64,000 nucleotides of DNA from an uncultured Croceitalea sp. (GTDB lineage: Bacteria; Bacteroidota; Bacteroidia; Flavobacteriales; Flavobacteriaceae). The stretch spans positions 186,001 through 250,000 of the forward strand of contig CANLXH010000003.1 in the NCBI GenBank assembly GCA_947495075.1, written 5' to 3'. The notes beneath the pieces are model-generated. The model was given only the letters and a program-made list of their open reading frames with translations. It was not told the origin of the DNA and did not search any database. Numbering within the stretch: the stretch's first letter is position 1; every line of letters begins with the position of its first letter. The translations under genes and the position numbers were made by a program. Positions 54,559 to 63,748 of the stretch are shown one piece after another.

Positions 54559-55079
54559 CTGTTTTCTAGTGTTTTTTCCATTGCCCAAAATTGAAAATGA
54601 TCCTTACCTATACTGAATTGATGTGTCCCCACCTTTTTAAAATCATTTCTTTCATAAAAGCCAATGGCCCTTTTATTCCCTTCATATACAGATAGCCAAA
54701 TTTTTTCACTTCCGTTTTCCGCGGCCTTTTGTAGCAAAAGATTTTGCAATTTTTTTCCAATTTTCATAGAAAGAAAGTCATGGAGGACATAGATTTTTTG
54801 AAGCTGACTAACGTTTAAGGCATCAACAAATTGAGACGTTGAATTCAATTTTAATTTCGCATAACCTACAGGGAGTTTATTTACAAAAGCAATCCAATAC
54901 ATATTATTCTCTTTCTCCAAGCTTTTTTTAATCTTATCAACGTTGAAAGTGGTATCTAAGTAGTTCTTTAGTCCTATTTTATCTGTGAATAAATGCCCAA
55001 ACGCCTCCGTAAAGGTTATTCGACCTAGCATTGCTATAAAAATTGCATCTTCTTTTTTAGCCAATTGTATCTGTTCCAT
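54555..55079 (-). CDS. GNAT family N-acetyltransferase
   Basis: A 174-residue acetyltransferase starting MEQIQLAKKEDAIFIAML at ATG 55079. The CoA-binding motif A region is QKIYVLHDFLSMKIGKKLQNLLLQKA, in the usual place, followed by IWLSVYEGNKRAIGFYERNDFKKVG, the C-terminal signature. It resembles the subgroup acetylating polyamines or small amines, but substrate is uncertain. It overlaps the end of the small membrane gene by 23 bases. Confidence 0.85.
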   Translation of the reverse strand: MEQIQLAKKEDAIFIAMLGRITFTEAFGHLFTDKIGLKNYLDTTFNVDKIKKSLEKENNMYWIAFVNKLPVGYAKLKLNSTSQFVDALNVSQLQKIYVLHDFLSMKIGKKLQNLLLQKAAENGSEKIWLSVYEGNKRAIGFYERNDFKKVGTHQFSIGKDHFQFWAMEKTLENS

Positions 55080-55299
55080 ATGTTTTAATTTTAAGTTGAT
55101 ACAAACGGTATCCATGTAAAACTACCGCAACGGTGCACCCAATTATGATAGGTTTAGCCTGTATAAGAATACCATAAACTATATAAATACAGTTTGCGAT
55201 AATGGAAATTACTCGTAAACGCCATTCTCCCTTGGCGGCCATAGAATAAAGATTAAGCAATAATGCAAAATATCCAACGATATTCGAAATAACTCCCAT
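55057..55299 (-). CDS. Small three-helix membrane protein (YgjV-like)
   Basis: An 80-residue inner-membrane protein with three hydrophobic helices (about 5-20, 30-46 and 49-65). The pattern GEWRLRVISIIANCIYIVYGILIQAKPIIIGCTVAVVLHGYRLYQL resembles the small YgjV-type membrane module (LR...N..YG....P). Function unknown. It heads a two-gene operon with the GNAT gene and is divergent from the HxlR regulator. Confidence 0.6.
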   Translation of the reverse strand: MGVISNIVGYFALLLNLYSMAAKGEWRLRVISIIANCIYIVYGILIQAKPIIIGCTVAVVLHGYRLYQLKIKTYGTDTIG

Positions 55300-55311
55300 A
55301 TTTACTATAAC

Positions 55312-55329
55312 TATACTTTTTACAGTATA
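55312..55329. promoter_or_regulatory. HxlR-type operator candidate
   Basis: TATAC-TTTTTACA-GTATA (55312-55329) is an inverted repeat in the divergent region between the YgjV-like and HxlR genes. A second palindrome, CTGTCAT-GG-ATGACAG, lies at about 55362-55377 over the hxlR start. Confidence 0.4.
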
Positions 55330-55370
55330 AAAATATTTTGAATATCTTTACCATGCAATAACTGTCATGG

Positions 55371-55766
55371 ATGACAGGTCAAATACCAGTTATGATTGTT
55401 GATGGAAAACAGAAAGCGTATCAAGTAAACGAACACATCTTTCATTGTGGTACAAATGCCACATTACATTTTATTGGGGGTAAATGGAAAAGTGTTATCA
55501 TCTGGTATTTAAGAAATGGAGAAATGCGATTTTCTCAATTAAAAAAGTTAATGCCAGATATTACTGAAAAAATGTTAAGCCTTCAACTAAAAGCCTTACA
55601 AGCAGATGGCATTTTGGAGCGAAAGGTTTTTGGAATAAAGCCTCCAAATAGAGTAGAATACTCATTATCTGATTTTGGGGAAAGTTTTATTCCTGTGATT
55701 AAGAGCATTACGGAATGGGGCATAGACTATGCAGAATCAAAGGGGAAACTTATAGAAGTAATTTAA
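55371..55766 (+). CDS. HxlR-family transcriptional regulator
   Basis: A 131-residue winged-helix regulator (start at 55371 or 55392). It shows the HxlR signature from about residue 27: TNATLHFIGGKWKSVIIWYLRNGEMRFSQLKKLMPDITEKMLSLQLKALQADGILERKVFGIKPPNRVEYSLSDFGESF. The Cys26 just before the signature is the redox-sensing position used by some HxlR/YodB-type regulators; whether it senses thiols here is not known. It probably controls the divergent membrane-protein/GNAT pair. Confidence 0.9.
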   Translation: MTGQIPVMIVDGKQKAYQVNEHIFHCGTNATLHFIGGKWKSVIIWYLRNGEMRFSQLKKLMPDITEKMLSLQLKALQADGILERKVFGIKPPNRVEYSLSDFGESFIPVIKSITEWGIDYAESKGKLIEVI

Positions 55767-56080
55767 TTAAGACATCCTATTTGCAATTCCACATACATTA
55801 TGTTTCCTTCCTGTAGATTCATGTTTTCCACGCTATTTATCATTAATTCTTTATTCCACTGCTCTTTCTTCAGTATTACCAGCACTTTCTTGCCGTTCCT
55901 TAAAATAAAACCCAACCGACATTAGTCCGTGCGGATTAAAGTCCAGCCTCGAGTACCAATAAATGAAAAACCAAGGTTATACCTTGGTTTTTCATTCTCA
56001 AAAGGTTTGAGTGGGTTCAGCGAAGCTAATTCCCATTCGAGTACTTGAAAAGCTGAAACATATGTCTCAGCTTTTCTATT
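55767..56080. other. Intergenic stretch holding the right tRNA-Leu remnants
   Basis: Besides the tRNA fragments, 55767-55917 on the minus strand has a short open frame (RNGKKVLVILKKEQWNKEL and on) that begins right at the tRNA fragment and could be the tail of a broken gene; evidence is weak. A hairpin AAAAGCTGA...TCAGCTTTT at about 56048-56075 may terminate the XRE gene. Confidence 0.35.
55918..55956 (+). repeat. Right attachment-site region: degenerate copy of the tRNA-Leu 3' end
   Basis: The 39 bases match tRNA-Leu positions 46878-46916 at 36 of 39 positions (variable arm, T arm and acceptor 3' half). They are followed by a terminator hairpin of the same type as after the intact gene. 88 bp later a second remnant (TTCGAGTAC, 56036-56044) lies in the same GAAGCTAATTCCC context as 47087. 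A full tRNA cannot be folded from it. Confidence 0.75.
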
Positions 56081-56281
56081 CTATTCTCCTACCTCCAATT
56101 CAAAAATATCATTCACAGAAATTCCAAAAACTTTAGAAAGTTTTAAGGCTAATACTGTAGATGGTACATATCGGTTTTTCTCAATAGAATTAATAGTCTG
56201 CCTAGAAACACCCAATAATTTTGCCAAGTCTTCTTGCGTTAAATCCTTTATAGCACGTTGTACTTTTAAGTTATTCTTCAT
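56081..56281 (-). CDS. Small XRE-family (HTH_3) regulator
   Basis: A 66-residue protein that is essentially one Cro/CI-type helix-turn-helix: LKVQRAIKDLTQEDLAKLLGVSRQTINSIEKNRYVPSTVLALKLSKVFGISVNDIFEL. It follows the membrane-protein gene by one base, so the pair is cotranscribed. Such pairs usually autoregulate; an inverted repeat sits in the promoter at 56781. Confidence 0.9.
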   Translation of the reverse strand: MKNNLKVQRAIKDLTQEDLAKLLGVSRQTINSIEKNRYVPSTVLALKLSKVFGISVNDIFELEVGE

Positions 56282-56282
56282 C

Positions 56283-56717
56283 TTAAGAACTACGTTTTAA
56301 AATATGGAAGAACATAATCTGAATTAATAAGATATATAACAATACCTGAAAATACCCATTATCTATTGCTGCGTTATCTGGATCTATTAAACTTTCTATA
56401 GCGTAGGTAACATAAGGCTGCACTAGAGCATACAGAACACCTATAATTAATGCCAACCGATATGAAGTTGCTCTTAAACTACCCATAAGTTCATCCTCTA
56501 TCTTTTCTTTAGAGATAGAAACCATTAAAAAACCTAAAATCATAACATTACGTAAAACTGGTTTTACCCATGTAGGCTCATCTACAAATTTCTTTGCTAT
56601 CATAAGCGTAAAGGCACTAACTATAATTGCCCATCCTACATTTTTGTATTTGTTAGGTAATTGAAATCTACCTAAACGGTGTAGCTTACTACGCTCTGTT
56701 TCACATATATTTTTCAT
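56283..56717 (-). CDS. Four-helix membrane protein paired with XRE regulator
   Basis: A 144-residue inner-membrane protein starting MKNICETERSKLHRLGRF at ATG 56717 (a longer frame to 56774 overlaps the promoter). Helices lie at about 28-43, 53-68, 85-106 and 118-140. It is not a recognised family member, but the arrangement of a small membrane protein with an XRE gene directly downstream is common in Flavobacteriia. Function unknown; it may modulate the regulator. Confidence 0.7.
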   Translation of the reverse strand: MKNICETERSKLHRLGRFQLPNKYKNVGWAIIVSAFTLMIAKKFVDEPTWVKPVLRNVMILGFLMVSISKEKIEDELMGSLRATSYRLALIIGVLYALVQPYVTYAIESLIDPDNAAIDNGYFQVLLYILLIQIMFFHILKRSS

Positions 56718-56771
56718 AATATTAAAAGTAAAGTTTGAAAAGCTAAATGTATATTTTATTTTCCATAATGA

Positions 56772-56798
56772 CAAATATACTTTACATATTAATGTAAA
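56772..56798 (-). promoter_or_regulatory. Promoter and operator of the membrane-protein/XRE pair
   Basis: On the minus strand TATATTTG (56772-56779) fits TAnnTTTG; just upstream lies TTTACAT-ATTA-ATGTAAA (56781-56798), 7-bp arms between the -33 and -7 positions, the right place for repression by the XRE protein. Confidence 0.5.
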
Positions 56799-56800
56799 AA

Positions 56801-56830
56801 TAAGCCGAAGAGACTCTTCGGCTTATCTTA
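56801..56830 (-). terminator. Terminator of the symporter transcript
   Basis: TAAGCCGAAGAG (56801-56812) pairs with CTCTTCGGCTTA (56814-56825). It follows the SSS symporter gene on the minus strand with T residues after it. Confidence 0.8.
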
Positions 56831-56835
56831 ATTTT

Positions 56836-58494
56836 CTAGAATATAAGGTAGGTACTTAATACCAATAGCGAAATAAGTCCACCTACAATCCAAGCATATT
56901 TCCATGGCGTCGTATCAATTACATCGGTAACCTTTGGAACGTAAACATCAGTTTTTGGCCTAATCATACCTACTACTAACATAATGATAACATTTACCAC
57001 AAAGAGAATTCCCATAATGTGTAAAAAGTGTGGGTACGCTTCCGCTTTAACCAACGCCAGTTCAGCAACATCGGTGACGCCCGAAGCTTTAGCCTTTGTA
57101 ATTGCGTTTTCTACCATACGCGGACTAATAACAAACTGACTTATCAAATACATTAAGACTCCAGCTATTAGCACAATCTTTGCACCAATTGCGGGTACTT
57201 TTTTCGTTAGAATACCAATAAGTACAACAGCTAAAATGGGCACACTTAAACTACCGAGCGACTCTTGTATATAAGCAAACAGACCATCGGGAGCATTTCT
57301 AATAAAAGGTGCTATAGTCATAGAAATCGCAGCAAGACCTAAACCAAAACGTTTACCTGCTTTTACGGTTTGCAGCTCCGAAGCTGTTTTATTGAAGAGT
57401 TTCTTATACAAGTCAAACCCGAACAACGTGGCGCTACTATTCAACAAACTATTGAAAGAACTTAAAATGGCCCCAAACAATACAGCTGCAAAGAAACCTA
57501 ATAAACTGGCGGGTAAAACCCTTCTTACCAATTCTGGATAAGAAGCATCTGCATCGTTCAACTCTGCACCGAACATGTTATAAGCAATAATACCTGGCAG
57601 CACTACAATTACCGGAATCAAAAACTTCACAAAGGCCGCGAGCAAAACTCCTTTTTGACCTTCTTTTAAGCTCTTTGCCCCGAATACACGTTGTAAAATA
57701 GATTGGTTGGTACCCCAATAATACATCTGTGCTATCATCATACCTGTAAAGATTGTTCCGACCGGAATGGATGAAGTTGGACCACCGGTGACATCAAATT
57801 TATCTTGGTTTTCTGACCAAAGTTTGGCCAGGCCTCCTGTGATGGTTCCATCATCACTAATCATCGTTAGACCAAAGTATGGAATCAATAATCCTCCAAC
57901 TAACAGACCTATTGCATTCATTAAATCAGATACTGCTACCGCCTTTAATCCTCCATAAATGGCATAAACGATACCTATAAGACCGATACTCCAGACACAT
58001 ATCCAATAACAAGCGGTTTCTGAAATCCCTAACACTTCAGGTAATTGAAACATGGTAATAAAGGCCTTGGAACCAGCATACAATATCGTTGGTAGCAATA
58101 CAATACCAAAAGCAATAAGAAATAACACTGATAATATCGCTTTTGTATTCTCATCAAAACGGCCTTGAATAAATTCGGGAATGGTCGTAATACCTTTTTT
58201 CATGTATTTAGGCAAAAACCAAATGGCAGTAATAACCATGGCAATTGCAGCAAGGGTTTCCCACGCCATTACCAAAATACCTTCAGTAAATGCCTGACCG
58301 TTTAATCCCACAATCTGCTCGGCAGAAAGATTGGTTAAAAGCAATGACCCCGCTATGGTAAGCGCACCAAGGCTTCTCCCCCCAAGGTAAAAGCCATCAG
58401 CAGATTTTTCATTAGTTTTTCTTGTAGCGTACCAGGCAACCCCAGCGACCAATAATGTAAAGCCTAGGAAAGAAATAATGGATAATGTCCCCAT
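56836..58494 (-). CDS. Sodium:solute symporter (SSS family, SGLT-like)
   Basis: A 552-residue inner-membrane symporter with about 14 helices. It carries SSS signatures such as NLSAEQIVGLNGQAFTEGI, GLKAVAVSDLMNAIGLLVGG and FGAILSSFNSLLNSSATLF (sodium-site helix 8), as in the Vibrio sodium/galactose transporter. Located directly after an alpha-galactosidase gene, it most likely brings in galactose or a released sugar with Na+. It is the last gene of the sugar locus, followed by a terminator. Confidence 0.92.
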   Translation of the reverse strand: MGTLSIISFLGFTLLVAGVAWYATRKTNEKSADGFYLGGRSLGALTIAGSLLLTNLSAEQIVGLNGQAFTEGILVMAWETLAAIAMVITAIWFLPKYMKKGITTIPEFIQGRFDENTKAILSVLFLIAFGIVLLPTILYAGSKAFITMFQLPEVLGISETACYWICVWSIGLIGIVYAIYGGLKAVAVSDLMNAIGLLVGGLLIPYFGLTMISDDGTITGGLAKLWSENQDKFDVTGGPTSSIPVGTIFTGMMIAQMYYWGTNQSILQRVFGAKSLKEGQKGVLLAAFVKFLIPVIVVLPGIIAYNMFGAELNDADASYPELVRRVLPASLLGFFAAVLFGAILSSFNSLLNSSATLFGFDLYKKLFNKTASELQTVKAGKRFGLGLAAISMTIAPFIRNAPDGLFAYIQESLGSLSVPILAVVLIGILTKKVPAIGAKIVLIAGVLMYLISQFVISPRMVENAITKAKASGVTDVAELALVKAEAYPHFLHIMGILFVVNVIIMLVVGMIRPKTDVYVPKVTDVIDTTPWKYAWIVGGLISLLVLSTYLIF

Positions 58495-58511
58495 ATGTTG
58501 GTTTATTTTAG

Positions 58512-60281
58512 TTAGTTAGTCAGCCGTAACTGAGCCATACCGCAGATAGGAACTTTTAAAGCATTTACTCCTTCCTTTAAATTTAGAGGATCTTCTTTAA
58601 CCATTGCTCCCTCGCAATCAAAAATTTGGCATTTAAAAGTACCAAAATTATGTTTAGCAACAAGGATTATGGATTGTGAAGGTTTCGCATTTAAAATATC
58701 GATTTGATTATGAGTAGATTCCAGGTCTATAAAATTATTTTCAAAAACACCAATTATTGTCTTTTCATCAGAGGAAACTCTTTTTATAGGATAATTTGCC
58801 ATGGGCGAAGTAGGTGTGAAATTACCAGCTAGTAATAACTCGGTATTCCTGTTCCAAAAATCGGTATAGAAACGAATCATATTTATATGAGCCATAGGTG
58901 CCTCGTGAAGCATTACTGAAATCTGTGGCACTCCAAACATGGTATTAAGGTAGTGTAAGGCGGCATTTTCTACAGTTTCATCGAAATGCCAGGTAACCAT
59001 GTCTGAATGCACGGCTGTATTACCACATAACATTTTAATATCGGCTATCCGAACGCGATTCATGGTATAATCCCCGGGGCAATCAAAAGCTCGTAACATA
59101 TTACCATACTTGCGCATCGCAGGGCCAGTATATTTTTGCCTGAATTCAATAAAAATATGTGGATTCACTTTTCTCACCTCATCACTAACCTGAGTTAACA
59201 AAGCATCAACGGCATCATTAATAGAAGTAAAATCGCGTTCTGCATTTGGTTCAAAACAAGTATCTGGATAAGCTTTAAAATCATCAATAAAGTCTAATTT
59301 AAAACCATCTAGTCCCAAGTCTTTAGCAGCTGCAACATAAATGCTCACTAGATAATTTCTGATTTCAGGAAATCTAGGGTCAAAAACGGGTGCCCATCTA
59401 TGATTCTCGGTTAAAAATTTACCCTTAAATCTTTGGTAAGCTTTGGATTTTTTTCCACAAAAGGGCACGGAATACCAAAGACCTACTTTCATTCCTAAGT
59501 CCTGCATACGGTCTACCAATGTGCCAAAATCTTCAAAACGCTCAGATTGCCAGTCACCTGTATAATCGTAGCCACGATTATTATCCTTGGTCTGCCAACC
59601 ATCATCGATAATTATAGCTTCAAAACCTAGTTCTTTAGCCAGACTACATTCCTTTAATAATAAGTCTTCATCTAAATTTTGATGAAATTGATACCAGGTA
59701 GAATACAGCGGTTTTTTTGCAATTTCAGGTACTTTAGAAGGCTTTAAAGCTTCGAAACTTTCCCACCAAAGTCCTGTTTCTTTAAGTGCCTGCGAAAAAT
59801 GAATATCTCTATAATCTAATCGTATTTCAATACTAAAATCAGTAATGGCATATTTACACTCGGTAAACAAAATTATTTTACAGTAAATAAAATCATCTTC
59901 TTCGCGATACTTAGCGCCTAATTCAATCTTATTAATAGCATTGGAGCATGAAAAACAAAGGACATTCTCATCCTTATTCCCAAACAAAGCCAAAACAGGG
60001 GAGTCTATAGAAATTCTCGATTCATGATTTTCCAATTCCCAATCCGCTTCAATTCGTTTTGAAAAATCAGAAGTAGGCTTCCACAAACCTTTTATATTTA
60101 GAGCAGGTATTTTCCACTCCAAGACAATAGGTTCGGGCACAAATTCTTCTTTGGATTGCAAATCCAAGCTATAAATTGCCAAATCATTACCAGCTGTAAT
60201 TTTAGTTAAACTACAATCAGCTTTATTTTTATTTTTTATAATCTTGATTTCTTCTCTAACTGCGCTTAGAACACTTCTCAT
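58512..60281 (-). CDS. GH36-like alpha-galactosidase (melibiase family)
   Basis: A 589-residue cytosolic glycosidase without signal peptide; ATG 60281 overlaps the preceding stop (ATGA). The TIM barrel has FEAIIIDDGWQ, DGFKLDFIDDF with the expected nucleophile Asp330 (KLDF), and AFDCPGDYTMNRVR with the candidate acid/base Asp404, the GH36 (clan D) arrangement. A beta-sandwich N-terminal and C-terminal domain flank it. Sequence differs from classic GH36 enzymes (KWDMNR is replaced), so specificity could be alpha-galactoside, alpha-N-acetylgalactosaminide or another alpha-sugar. Confidence 0.85.
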   Translation of the reverse strand: MRSVLSAVREEIKIIKNKNKADCSLTKITAGNDLAIYSLDLQSKEEFVPEPIVLEWKIPALNIKGLWKPTSDFSKRIEADWELENHESRISIDSPVLALFGNKDENVLCFSCSNAINKIELGAKYREEDDFIYCKIILFTECKYAITDFSIEIRLDYRDIHFSQALKETGLWWESFEALKPSKVPEIAKKPLYSTWYQFHQNLDEDLLLKECSLAKELGFEAIIIDDGWQTKDNNRGYDYTGDWQSERFEDFGTLVDRMQDLGMKVGLWYSVPFCGKKSKAYQRFKGKFLTENHRWAPVFDPRFPEIRNYLVSIYVAAAKDLGLDGFKLDFIDDFKAYPDTCFEPNAERDFTSINDAVDALLTQVSDEVRKVNPHIFIEFRQKYTGPAMRKYGNMLRAFDCPGDYTMNRVRIADIKMLCGNTAVHSDMVTWHFDETVENAALHYLNTMFGVPQISVMLHEAPMAHINMIRFYTDFWNRNTELLLAGNFTPTSPMANYPIKRVSSDEKTIIGVFENNFIDLESTHNQIDILNAKPSQSIILVAKHNFGTFKCQIFDCEGAMVKEDPLNLKEGVNALKVPICGMAQLRLTN

Positions 60282-63200
60282 TGTGCTATTTTTTTGTTCC
60301 ACTCAAACAACTTACTATCCTCATTATTTTGACCAACAAGAAGTAAACTATTATTCTCTATATCCTTAATTTCAATTATCTGACTTGCCTGATTAGGTAC
60401 ATAAAAACCACTTTCTTTAGACGAAATTGATTTAAAATTACCTGTACCATCTCCTTTCATAAAAACTCCCTGCAAACCATCATATCGTCCAAAATGGGTT
60501 TCTGCATAAAAATCATTTCCAGCCAATAAAACATCTAAGTTTCCATCAGCATCAAAATCCTTTACAAATAGTGCACTAATAGGTGCAAGCTGACATTCTA
60601 TCGGTAAAGAGGTAAGTCTAAATTTGCCATCTCCAAGATTTTCAAGATATGAATTTTCAAAAACCGTAGCTTTTAATGATACGTCTGCTAATTGATTAAT
60701 ATTTAAGATGGATTTAAAATCTGCTTTAGCAAACTGCTCATAGGTTTGGTATTTATCTTTAAGTGCCGTTAATTGTTTCATTACATCATCACGAGAATGT
60801 AAAGGCATCAACTCCTTACCTTTATCAGTATCATAATAAATGGCTATTAAAGGGTCTATACTACCGTTTCTATCATAGTCCTTATTGTAGATATACATAG
60901 GGTGTTCTTGACTAGGGTTACTAAAATTATTTAGTCCTTGATTACCAATTATAAAATCGATATCACCGTCGTTATCAAAATCACCCTGTTTTACCGACCG
61001 CCACCATCCATCAGAAGCTATTACCTTATCATTCTTATTTAGAATTTGAATATCCCATTTTTTTAAAACTCCTGAATAATTTTTAAAAACGGTAATTTGC
61101 ATCCAATCACCAACAAGGATTAAATCATTCCATCCATCATTATCAATATCTGACCATGTTGCATCTTTTACCATACCAATATTGGACAACTCATTAATCT
61201 GAGTTTCAACATAGGTTCCATTCTCATTAGTTAAAAAGTAGTTTTTAGGTATTTTGGGATAACTTTTGGGAACAATGTTAGACCCAACAAAAATATCTAT
61301 ATCACCATCTTTATCATAATCATAGGGTCTAACACAGCTGGTTGCTGCAGTATTTTCCGGTAGTTTCTCTTGAGTTAACTTAAATCCACTAGCTCCTAAA
61401 TTTTCATATAATCTATCTGTATAGCCTGGAGTTCCTTCTTTAAATTCATTTCCTCCACTCGCGACATATAAATCTAAATCACCATCCAAATCATAATCAA
61501 AGAAAGAAGCATCTGTATCTTCATAAATGGAATCTAACTTTTGAGTTTTCTCATATTCATTCTGGTCATTAAGAATCCAAATAGTACTAGGAATACCTTT
61601 ACTTCCTCCTATAAATAATTCATCTCCTACTACTCCATTAATATTAGCGGCAGCAAAGCAGGGTCCGTCTTTAGAGTGCTGTGTGAGCAATAGCTGCTGA
61701 GATATATAATCATTAGATAAACTTTCTTGGTGTTTAAATCTTAATAGTTCTGTATTACTAACGAATAAATTCTCCTGCGCAGAGTTTTCTATATTTACTC
61801 CCGAGGTATCTGAAATACTTACTGTTAGTGTCTGATTTGAAGCAATATTTTTAAGCTTAGTGCTATGACCATTTGGCCAAGTAATTTCTACAGAGTCGAT
61901 TTTACTATCCTTTAGTCCAAAAAAAACTGTAGGGTCGACTGAGGAAAGATAACCTCTAATTACAGATTGAAAATGTGATTGTGTAGCACCATTATCCCAT
62001 AAAGCAACTTTGGCTCCAATAGCATCCTTATTTTTTTCTGAACCTGAAAGTTTTAGTTTTAAGTAGTTGAAATTTTCTTTAGAAGAAGTGTTGTTTTTTA
62101 AAACAAATGCCTTTTTATTAATATTATTGACGATTAAGTCTAAATCGCCATCTAAATCTAAATCGGAATAAGCAGCTCCGTTGGACAATGAAATTTTTTC
62201 TTTGCTCCACTTTGTTGAAACATCATCAAAACTAAAATCTCCTTTATTTTCGAAAAGAAAATTTTGAAGTTTTACTGAACCTTGTTTAGACACCAACTCT
62301 TTAATTTTTTTGTCGCGACTTTCAGGTGTCCCATAAACATTATTCTGTTGCGTATAATTTATAAAATCAAGATTCGTAATATCTAAACCATAACCATTGG
62401 TAACAAATATGTCTTTATCTCCATCAGCATCTAAATCCACTAATAATGGAGCCCAGCTCCAATCGGTTTGTGAAAGTTTAGTTAGGAAAGAAACATCGCT
62501 AAATTTTAGTTTGTTATTCTCATCTAAACCATTATTTAATTGCAAAGTATTGCGCATGTATTGCGGTGAATATTCATTTTTAAGTGCAAGTTCATACTTA
62601 TCATAATTCATGGAACCTACCATAGTTTTAAGTCGGTTATAATTGGTTGGTAGCATATCCAAAACCATAATATCTGGATAACTATCGTTATTAACATCAG
62701 CGATATCCACACCCATGGCATTGTAAGTTTGATGTGCCAATAAACTTGCAGATGATTCTTTAAAGCTTGATGTACTATTAGCTCCTGAGCCAGAATTTAA
62801 ATAGAGTAGGTCGTTAGTTATAAAATCATTTGCGATATACACATCTATTAAACCATCATTATTAAAATCATTGATTCCCACTCCAAGTCCAAAACCTTTT
62901 TCAGCTCCCTCGAGCTGTTCTGATACATCTACAAAAATGGGGTGTCCATAATTATTTGCTTCATCATTACGCAAAAGGACATCACTTAAATGTTCTGGAA
63001 AATAACGTTTAGGTATTGGGGAGTTCTTATCGAATTTTACATTACCATTTCTAACAATATAGGCATCTAAATCACCATCTAAATCATAATCAAAAAAAAC
63101 AGTTTGTTGTGAGTATTCGGCATCATCCAAAGCATATTCTTTTGCTTTCTCAACAAACTCAGGGATACCATTTTCATTTACTCCTTGATTGATAAATAGT

Positions 63201-63634
63201 AAGTTATTGCAGTTGTTGTTACAATTTGCTCCTCCTACGTTTAAATAGATATCATCTAGTCCATCTGTATTAATATCTACTATAGAAACACCGGTAATCC
63301 ATCCTTTAGTTAGAAATTTAGAACCACTAGTAATGTCCAGAAAACTTAACTCTCCTTGATTTAAATAGATTTTTGAAGGCACTTGGTTTCCCGTAAAAAC
63401 TATATCTGGTAACTGATCATTATTAAAATCACCTATTCCAACACCACCTCCATTATAACAGTATTGAAAATCTATAACATTGATTTTCTCATTAATGGTA
63501 ATAGTGTTTGAAAAATCTATATTGGTAAGTTCAGCGTCTACATATTCAAAAAGTCTAGTTTCTTGTCTGTTTTCACATGAAAACATGAAAGCAATTGCAC
63601 TACAAAAAGCTAGTTTTTGGATATTCATCCTCAT
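60278..63634 (-). CDS. FG-GAP/VCBS repeat lipoprotein with ASPIC/UnbV domain
   Basis: A 1118-residue lipoprotein (signal MRMNIQKLAFCSAIAFMFSC). At least twelve FG-GAP/VCBS repeats with calcium-binding DxDxDG loops (for example DFNNDQLPDIVF, DYDLDGDLDAYI, DVNNDSYPDIMV, DLDADGDKDIFV) form a beta-propeller. An ASPIC/UnbV domain (VEITWPNGHSTKLKNIASNQTL) lies near residues 530-620, then more FG-GAP repeats. Relatives are encoded with SusC/SusD pairs in Flavobacteriia and are thought to be surface sugar-binding or partner proteins. Four-base overlap with the GH36-like gene. Confidence 0.9.
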   Translation of the reverse strand: MRMNIQKLAFCSAIAFMFSCENRQETRLFEYVDAELTNIDFSNTITINEKINVIDFQYCYNGGGVGIGDFNNDQLPDIVFTGNQVPSKIYLNQGELSFLDITSGSKFLTKGWITGVSIVDINTDGLDDIYLNVGGANCNNNCNNLLFINQGVNENGIPEFVEKAKEYALDDAEYSQQTVFFDYDLDGDLDAYIVRNGNVKFDKNSPIPKRYFPEHLSDVLLRNDEANNYGHPIFVDVSEQLEGAEKGFGLGVGINDFNNDGLIDVYIANDFITNDLLYLNSGSGANSTSSFKESSASLLAHQTYNAMGVDIADVNNDSYPDIMVLDMLPTNYNRLKTMVGSMNYDKYELALKNEYSPQYMRNTLQLNNGLDENNKLKFSDVSFLTKLSQTDWSWAPLLVDLDADGDKDIFVTNGYGLDITNLDFINYTQQNNVYGTPESRDKKIKELVSKQGSVKLQNFLFENKGDFSFDDVSTKWSKEKISLSNGAAYSDLDLDGDLDLIVNNINKKAFVLKNNTSSKENFNYLKLKLSGSEKNKDAIGAKVALWDNGATQSHFQSVIRGYLSSVDPTVFFGLKDSKIDSVEITWPNGHSTKLKNIASNQTLTVSISDTSGVNIENSAQENLFVSNTELLRFKHQESLSNDYISQQLLLTQHSKDGPCFAAANINGVVGDELFIGGSKGIPSTIWILNDQNEYEKTQKLDSIYEDTDASFFDYDLDGDLDLYVASGGNEFKEGTPGYTDRLYENLGASGFKLTQEKLPENTAATSCVRPYDYDKDGDIDIFVGSNIVPKSYPKIPKNYFLTNENGTYVETQINELSNIGMVKDATWSDIDNDGWNDLILVGDWMQITVFKNYSGVLKKWDIQILNKNDKVIASDGWWRSVKQGDFDNDGDIDFIIGNQGLNNFSNPSQEHPMYIYNKDYDRNGSIDPLIAIYYDTDKGKELMPLHSRDDVMKQLTALKDKYQTYEQFAKADFKSILNINQLADVSLKATVFENSYLENLGDGKFRLTSLPIECQLAPISALFVKDFDADGNLDVLLAGNDFYAETHFGRYDGLQGVFMKGDGTGNFKSISSKESGFYVPNQASQIIEIKDIENNSLLLVGQNNEDSKLFEWNKKIAQ

Positions 63635-63748
63635 TATAATATTACGGTTTTTTTAAATTAAAAGCCAAGCAATAATACATCACTTGGCTCTTAATAATTA
63701 CTGAACTTAAACTAAATCAAACTAAATATTTATAATCAAAGGTCGTGT

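Noticed and set aside
55767..55917. Short minus-strand frame next to the tRNA fragment as a real gene
   Set aside because: No start codon on the far side of the tRNA fragment, and no homology recognised; recorded only as a possible broken gene tail.
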